This document shows positions 59,900 to 64,000 of a stretch of 64,000 bases of DNA, one piece after another (position 1 is the stretch's first letter; each line of letters opens with the position of its first letter). A program made the position numbers and the translations under genes. This DNA is from Neisseria cinerea. Its GTDB lineage: Bacteria; Pseudomonadota; Gammaproteobacteria; Burkholderiales; Neisseriaceae. The notes beneath the pieces were generated by a model, which saw only the letters and a list, made by a program, of their open reading frames with translations, was not told the DNA's origin and ran no database searches. The DNA lies in NCBI RefSeq assembly GCF_900475315.1, contig NZ_LS483369.1:744001-808000 (forward strand), in the 5' to 3' direction.

Positions 59900-60307
59900 C
59901 TAAGCCTTTTCAGGAATTTGCGGCAAATTCACGGCTTTTACCGAGCCTAACGCTTTAGCTTTTTGATAAAATGCTAATTTGTATTCAAGCAAATCTAAAT
60001 AGCGTTTTAATTCGGCAATTTGACACTTCACATTTTCTGTTTGATTTTTAAATAAGGAAAGGCGTTCTTCAATGGTATCGTCGCCAATGATGGTACATTC
60101 CGCAAAGCGTTTGATGTCTTTTAAGCTCATTCCTGTATTTTTCAAGCATTGCAATAAACTCAACCATTGCAAATCGTTATCGGTAAAACAACGATTACCG
60201 TATTCATCACGTCCGATATTAGGTAATAAGCCTTCTTTGTCGTAAAAACGTAGGGTGTGTGCAGAGATACCTATTTTTTCGGCGGCTTTAGCAGTGGTAT
60301 AAGCCAT
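59900..60307 (-). CDS. nmlR: MerR-family regulator NmlR
   Basis: 135-aa regulator of the aldehyde and nitrosative-stress response. The MerR helix-turn-helix is residues 1-70 (YTTAKAAEKIGISAHTLRFYDKEGLLP), followed by a dimerisation coiled coil (RLSLFKNQTENVKCQIAELKRYLDLLEYKL). Cys residues are in QCLKN, AECTIIG and VKCQ, but the paired metal-site Cys of MerR are absent, as in NmlR. The ATG at 60307 fits the family; the open frame continues to 60394. It is divergent from adhC and lies beside a 19-bp-spaced MerR promoter. Confidence 0.9.
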   Translation of the reverse strand: MAYTTAKAAEKIGISAHTLRFYDKEGLLPNIGRDEYGNRCFTDNDLQWLSLLQCLKNTGMSLKDIKRFAECTIIGDDTIEERLSLFKNQTENVKCQIAELKRYLDLLEYKLAFYQKAKALGSVKAVNLPQIPEKA

Positions 60308-60342
60308 TATTCTTTCCTCTAAACAAAAATGGTAAAAAACAC

Positions 60343-60373
60343 TTGCCTTGGAGTGAACTCTAAAGTGTAAACT
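60343..60373 (+). promoter_or_regulatory. MerR-type adhC promoter with NmlR operator
   Basis: -35 TTGCCT (60343-60348) and -10 TAAACT (60368-60373) are 19 bases apart, the overlong spacing typical of MerR-activated promoters. The dyad TTGGAGT-GA-ACTCTAA (60348-60363) lies within the spacer. It reads toward adhC. Confidence 0.8.
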
Positions 60374-60427
60374 ATTGATATGTTGCTTAGGCAAGGCTAT
60401 TTTGTCAATGAATTAAGAGGAAAAATA

Positions 60428-61564
60428 ATGGAAATTAAACAAACCAATTCAACCATCAAATCTCATGCGGCGGTGGCATTTGCCCCAAATCAACCCTTAC
60501 AAATTGTGGAAATCGATGTAGAAATGCCACGCAAAGGCGAGGTGTTAATCCGCAACACCCACACTGGCGTGTGTCATACTGATGCATTTACGTTATCAGG
60601 AAGCGATCCTGAAGGTGTGTTCCCTGTGGTGCTTGGACACGAAGGTGCGGGTGTGGTCGTTGCTGTGGGCGAAGGTGTGTCAAGCGTAAAACCAGGTGAT
60701 CACGTCATTCCTCTTTATACCGCTGAATGTAGCGAATGTGAGTTTTGCCGTTCAGGTAAAACCAATCTATGCGTTTCAGTGCGTGATACACAAGGTAAAG
60801 GCTTAATGCCGGACGGCACGACGCGTTTTTCTTATCAAGGTCAGCCGATCTATCACTATATGGGCTGTTCGACTTTCAGTGAATACTCAGTTGTTGCCGA
60901 AGTTTCACTGGCGAAAATTAATCCAGAAGCCAACCACGAACAAGTATGTTTGCTCGGCTGTGGCGTTACCACAGGTATTGGTGCGGTACATAATACGGCA
61001 AAAGTGCAAGAAGGCGACTCTGTTGCTGTGTTTGGCTTGGGAGCGATTGGTTTGGCTGTGGTGCAAGGTGCGCGTCAAGCTAAAGCCGGTCGTATTATCG
61101 CCATTGATACTAATCCTGCAAAATTCGAGTTGGCAAAACAGTTTGGTGCAACGGATTGTTTAAATCCGAACGATTACGATAAACCAATTAAAGATGTGTT
61201 GTTAAACATCAATAAATGGGGTATTGACCATACCTTTGAATGTATCGGTAACGTAAACGTAATGCGCCAGGCATTAGAAAGTGCGCACCGTGGCTGGCGA
61301 CAATCCATTATCATCGGCGTAGCGGGTGCAGGACAAGAAATTTCAACTCGTCCGTTCCAGTTGGTCACAGGTCGTGTTTGGAAAGGCACGGCGTTTGGCG
61401 GCGTGAAAGGTCGCTCTGAACTGCCGAAAATGGTGGAAGATTCAATGAAAGGCGACATCGAATTGGAACCATTTGTAACCCACACAATGACGCTCGATCG
61501 AATCAATGAAGCCTTTGAGTTAATGCACGAAGGTAAATCGATCCGCGCTGTTATTCATTACTAA
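60428..61564 (+). CDS. adhC: S-(hydroxymethyl)glutathione dehydrogenase / S-nitrosoglutathione reductase AdhC
   Basis: Class III alcohol dehydrogenase that oxidises S-hydroxymethylglutathione and reduces S-nitrosoglutathione with NADH. It has 378 aa. The catalytic zinc site is in [13 protein letters not shown] and GHEGAGVVV, the structural zinc Cys in [16 protein letters not shown], and the NAD-binding loop in [25 protein letters not shown] precedes the ATG. The gene is intact. Codon use is visibly more AT-rich than the neighbours and no DUS occurs from nmlR to estD, which suggests transfer. Confidence 0.95.
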   Translation: MEIKQTNSTIKSHAAVAFAPNQPLQIVEIDVEMPRKGEVLIRNTHTGVCHTDAFTLSGSDPEGVFPVVLGHEGAGVVVAVGEGVSSVKPGDHVIPLYTAECSECEFCRSGKTNLCVSVRDTQGKGLMPDGTTRFSYQGQPIYHYMGCSTFSEYSVVAEVSLAKINPEANHEQVCLLGCGVTTGIGAVHNTAKVQEGDSVAVFGLGAIGLAVVQGARQAKAGRIIAIDTNPAKFELAKQFGATDCLNPNDYDKPIKDVLLNINKWGIDHTFECIGNVNVMRQALESAHRGWRQSIIIGVAGAGQEISTRPFQLVTGRVWKGTAFGGVKGRSELPKMVEDSMKGDIELEPFVTHTMTLDRINEAFELMHEGKSIRAVIHY

Positions 61565-61572
61565 GGTATGCG

Positions 61573-62400
61573 ATGAAACTGATTGAACAACATCAAATTT
61601 TTGGTGGTTCGCAACAAGTTTGGGCACATGATGCCCAAACGCTTCAATGCGAAATGAAATTTGCCGTCTATTTGCCGGATAATCAGGAGAATCGACCGCT
61701 TGGTGTGATTTATTGGCTTTCTGGATTAACGTGTACGGAACAAAATTTCATTACCAAATCAGGTTTTCAACGTTATGCGGCGGAACATCAAGTGATTGTG
61801 GTTGCCCCCGATACCAGCCCTCGCGGAGAGCAAGTGCCGAACGATGCTGCTTACGATTTAGGGCAAGGTGCTGGCTTTTATCTGAATGCGACCGAGCAGC
61901 CTTGGGCGACGAATTATCAAATGTATGATTATATTTTGAACGAGTTGCCTGGTCTGATTGAGGAAAATTTTCCTACCAACGGCAAATGTTCCATCATGGG
62001 ACATTCAATGGGCGGACACGGCGCATTGGTATTGGCACTGCGAAACCGAGAACGTTATCAAAGTGTTTCTGCCTTTTCGCCCATTTTGTCGCCAAGCCTT
62101 GTGCCTTGGGGAGAAAAAGCCTTTTCTGCCTATTTAGGAAAAGATTGCGAAAAATGGCAGCAATATGATGCCAGCTCGCTCATCCAACAAGGCTATAAAG
62201 TACGAGGTATGCGCATTGATCAGGGTTTGGAAGATGAGTTTTTGCCGACACAATTGCGTACCGAAGATTTTATCGAAACCTGTCGTGCGGCAAATCAACC
62301 GGCCGATGTGCGCTTCCACAAAGGCTACGATCATAGCTATTACTTCATTGCCAGTTTTATTGGTGAGCATATTGCCTATCATGCGGCATTTTTGAAGTAA
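61573..62400 (+). CDS. estD: S-formylglutathione hydrolase EstD (FghA)
   Basis: Hydrolyses S-formylglutathione to formate and glutathione, completing formaldehyde removal after AdhC. It has 275 aa with the alpha/beta-hydrolase fold. YWLSGLTCTEQNFITKSGFQ and DTSPRG are typical of esterase D; the nucleophile Ser is in MGHSMGGHGAL near 145, Asp is near 221 (EDEFLP), and His is in KGYDHSYYFIASF near 255. It follows adhC by 8 bases, so they share one transcript. Confidence 0.94.
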   Translation: MKLIEQHQIFGGSQQVWAHDAQTLQCEMKFAVYLPDNQENRPLGVIYWLSGLTCTEQNFITKSGFQRYAAEHQVIVVAPDTSPRGEQVPNDAAYDLGQGAGFYLNATEQPWATNYQMYDYILNELPGLIEENFPTNGKCSIMGHSMGGHGALVLALRNRERYQSVSAFSPILSPSLVPWGEKAFSAYLGKDCEKWQQYDASSLIQQGYKVRGMRIDQGLEDEFLPTQLRTEDFIETCRAANQPADVRFHKGYDHSYYFIASFIGEHIAYHAAFLK

Positions 62401-62403
62401 GCT

Positions 62404-62413
62404 AAAGAGCGGT
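62404..62413 (+). other. Haemophilus-type uptake signal with one mismatch
   Basis: AAAGAGCGGT followed by CAGTTTTC differs by one base from the extended H. influenzae uptake sequence (AAAGTGCGGT with a following A/T-rich segment). It lies 4 bases past the estD stop, a usual position for such signals. Confidence 0.5.
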
Positions 62414-62578
62414 CAGTTTTCAAAGCATTTGGGATAGCCGGCACGAGGGCGGTAAAAAGTGCCGGCAAAATGCCAACATAAACGTATGCCGTCTGAACCA
62501 GAAGGAGCTGGCTCTACGGATTACTGAACCCAGCCCTTCATTTGATTAGTCTGATTTTTGAGCTTAAACCTTGATTGG

Positions 62579-62814
62579 TCAAACACTAAAATCGCCCGTA
62601 TTTCCTACCTCACTTTCAGGCTTTGTATCATTCATGATCAAATTTACATAAGCAGCCTTTTGTGTTTTCGGCTCTACTCAAGCTGATGTCGGCGTGGCAG
62701 CCTCACGATTCACCATCTGTTTAATTTATCCTTCTTCAATATTAAAACACAGCCTTAAACAAAAGGCATTTCGTTCAATGAATTGGTAATATCAACATTA
62801 TATTGAAACACCAT
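62579..62814 (-). pseudogene. coding relic in two frames
   Basis: On the minus strand, 62814-62755 encodes MVFQYNVDITNSLNEMPFV and then stops. In another frame 62716-62579 encodes MVNREAATPTSA, an in-frame TGA at 62681-62679, then [20 protein letters not shown] and [12 protein letters not shown] before a stop. This looks like one decayed gene with a frameshift and nonsense changes. I cannot name the family. Confidence 0.35.
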
Positions 62815-62948
62815 CTTTGCTTATACAAGCTCCTTGCACGCTTCATTATTCTTTTCCACGGAAAACGCCAAGTTTGAAGGAAATCATTTATAATACCGGC
62901 TGGTAAGCATTTTCTTTCTTAGCCACAAGAAGTATAACAAGGTTAAAT

Positions 62949-64000
62949 ATGAGCAATAGAGACCAACTTTTTAAAGCTCCTCCATTTGAAAACCACAGTC
63001 CGCTGACCTGGTATCAGGTTGCTTCCCAATCGCCTAATTTTATCCATGATCAGGCACAGGCAAACGCCATTGAATACCTCGACAGACTCTGGACCGAGCT
63101 GATGATGTTCAAACGCAAAAGAAACCGTTTTTTAGGTAGGAGTTTGCGTTCTCCGCAAGTCCCCAAAGGGCTTTATTTCTATGGCGGTGTCGGCCGTGGT
63201 AAAAGCTTTTTGATGGATGCTTTTTTCGGTTGTCTCCCTTACCGCCGCAAACGCCGCGTTCACTTTCATGCTTTTATGGCGGAAATCCACCAGCGCCTGA
63301 AAGTACTAAAGAGCGAAGCCAATCCGTTGAAATCCGTTGCCGCCGAGATTGCCAAAGAAACCCGCGTATTGTGCTTTGACGAATTCCATGTAAGTGATAT
63401 TGCAGACGCAATGATTTTAGGCCGTCTGCTGGAAAACCTACTAAACGAAGGTGTTGTTTTGGTGGCAACTTCAAACTACGCCCCTTCCGAACTCTACCCA
63501 CAAGGTCAAAACCGAAGCAGTTTTCTTCCCACAATTGCACTCATCGAATCCAGCCTGACAGTCTTAAATGTTGACGGAGGGGAAGACTACCGACTGCGAA
63601 CCCTTCGCCCTGCCGAGATTTTCTTTACGCCTGCCGATGAAGAAAATGAGGCGAAATTGGCAAAACTGTTCAAAGAAATGGCAGGTATTACCGATTTAAA
63701 TCCCGGCATCAGCACTATCCACGGCCGGGAAATTCCCCACAAAGCCGAGTTCGGTCGCGCCATATGGTTTGATTTCCGCGCACTGTGCTTCGGCCCCCGT
63801 TCACAGTCCGACTATCTATATTTGGCAGAACATTATGAAATGGTTTTTCTTTCAGGTTTGGAAAAACTCTCTCCCCAAGAAAAGGCAGAAGCACGACGTC
63901 TGACTTGGCTGATTGATGTCCTTTATGATTTCCGAGTCAAACTGTGTGCCACCAGCGCGGTAGATGTCAACCATATCTATACAGAAGGTGATTTTGCCGA
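62949..64000 (+). CDS. zapE: ZapE/AFG1-family ATPase (5' part, runs off the window)
   Basis: Single-AAA ATPase that acts on the Z-ring in E. coli. The first ~350 codons are present, most of the usual ~370-385. The Walker A motif is GGVGRGKSFLMDAFF near residue 79, Walker B is RVLCFDEFHVSDIADAM near 138, and LVATSNYAPSELYPQGQNR near 176 is a family hallmark. AAGG lies 6 bases before the ATG. The gene continues past the window end. Confidence 0.92.
   Translation, partial: MSNRDQLFKAPPFENHSPLTWYQVASQSPNFIHDQAQANAIEYLDRLWTELMMFKRKRNRFLGRSLRSPQVPKGLYFYGGVGRGKSFLMDAFFGCLPYRRKRRVHFHAFMAEIHQRLKVLKSEANPLKSVAAEIAKETRVLCFDEFHVSDIADAMILGRLLENLLNEGVVLVATSNYAPSELYPQGQNRSSFLPTIALIESSLTVLNVDGGEDYRLRTLRPAEIFFTPADEENEAKLAKLFKEMAGITDLNPGISTIHGREIPHKAEFGRAIWFDFRALCFGPRSQSDYLYLAEHYEMVFLSGLEKLSPQEKAEARRLTWLIDVLYDFRVKLCATSAVDVNHIYTEGDFA

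Overview
The window is chromosomal DNA from a pathogenic-type Neisseria, most likely N. meningitidis. The 12-base Neisseria DNA uptake sequence (DUS, ATGCCGTCTGAA) occurs dozens of times, often as inverted pairs that act as terminators. There is also one Correia element, one dRS3-type repeat block, and gene sets I recognise from Neisseria: the GNA1162 lipoprotein operon, nlaA-mutM and nmlR-adhC-estD. An intact adhC favours meningococcus over gonococcus, where I recall it is damaged; a close commensal is not excluded. No rRNA, tRNA, CRISPR, prophage or insertion sequence was seen.

Layout. 1-3.5 kb: the 5' part of hscA (minus), then the squalene genes hpnD-hpnE. 3.6-6.4 kb: a short-chain dehydrogenase and a three-lipoprotein operon (CsgG-like, DUF4810, DUF799/GNA1162). 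6.6-12 kb: an ABC exporter, an Hda-like DnaA-domain protein, a HAD phosphatase, an M14 carboxypeptidase and lgt. 12-18.4 kb (minus): a SEC-C/YecA protein, leuA with an in-frame helix-turn-helix-like N-terminal extension, and a single-membrane-segment FtsK. 18.5-25 kb: a CbiM-like membrane protein, crcB, a Correia element, a NUDIX hydrolase, folB, plsY, rlmJ, two small lipoproteins, fbp and a DUF465 protein. 25-35 kb: glyA, a DedA protein, the ABC-F protein uup, trpE, purK, a GNAT acetyltransferase, a sulfate-binding lipoprotein and an Smr protein. 35-44 kb: tmRNA, an acyl-CoA dehydrogenase, mfd, panD, kdsA, a DUF4149 protein, eno and ftsB. 44-54.5 kb: a YfaE-like ferredoxin with nrdB and nrdA, a small secreted protein, nlaA, mutM, a methyltransferase, an MltD-like transglycosylase and rsuA. 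54.5-64 kb: a probable small RNA behind an 18-A tract, an SNF-family transporter, cmk, rpsA, ihfB, the formaldehyde/nitrosoglutathione cassette nmlR-adhC-estD, and the 5' part of zapE.

Most of the window is housekeeping DNA. The least explained parts are the A18-preceded small RNA at 54.6 kb, the leuA fusion with two plausible translation starts, the CsgG-like lipoprotein trio, a T9-containing small membrane ORF near 19.9 kb, the AT-rich nrdA/nrdB gap, and the Haemophilus-like nmlR-adhC-estD block, which has coding relics on both sides. All calls come from reading the sequence; no database search was run.
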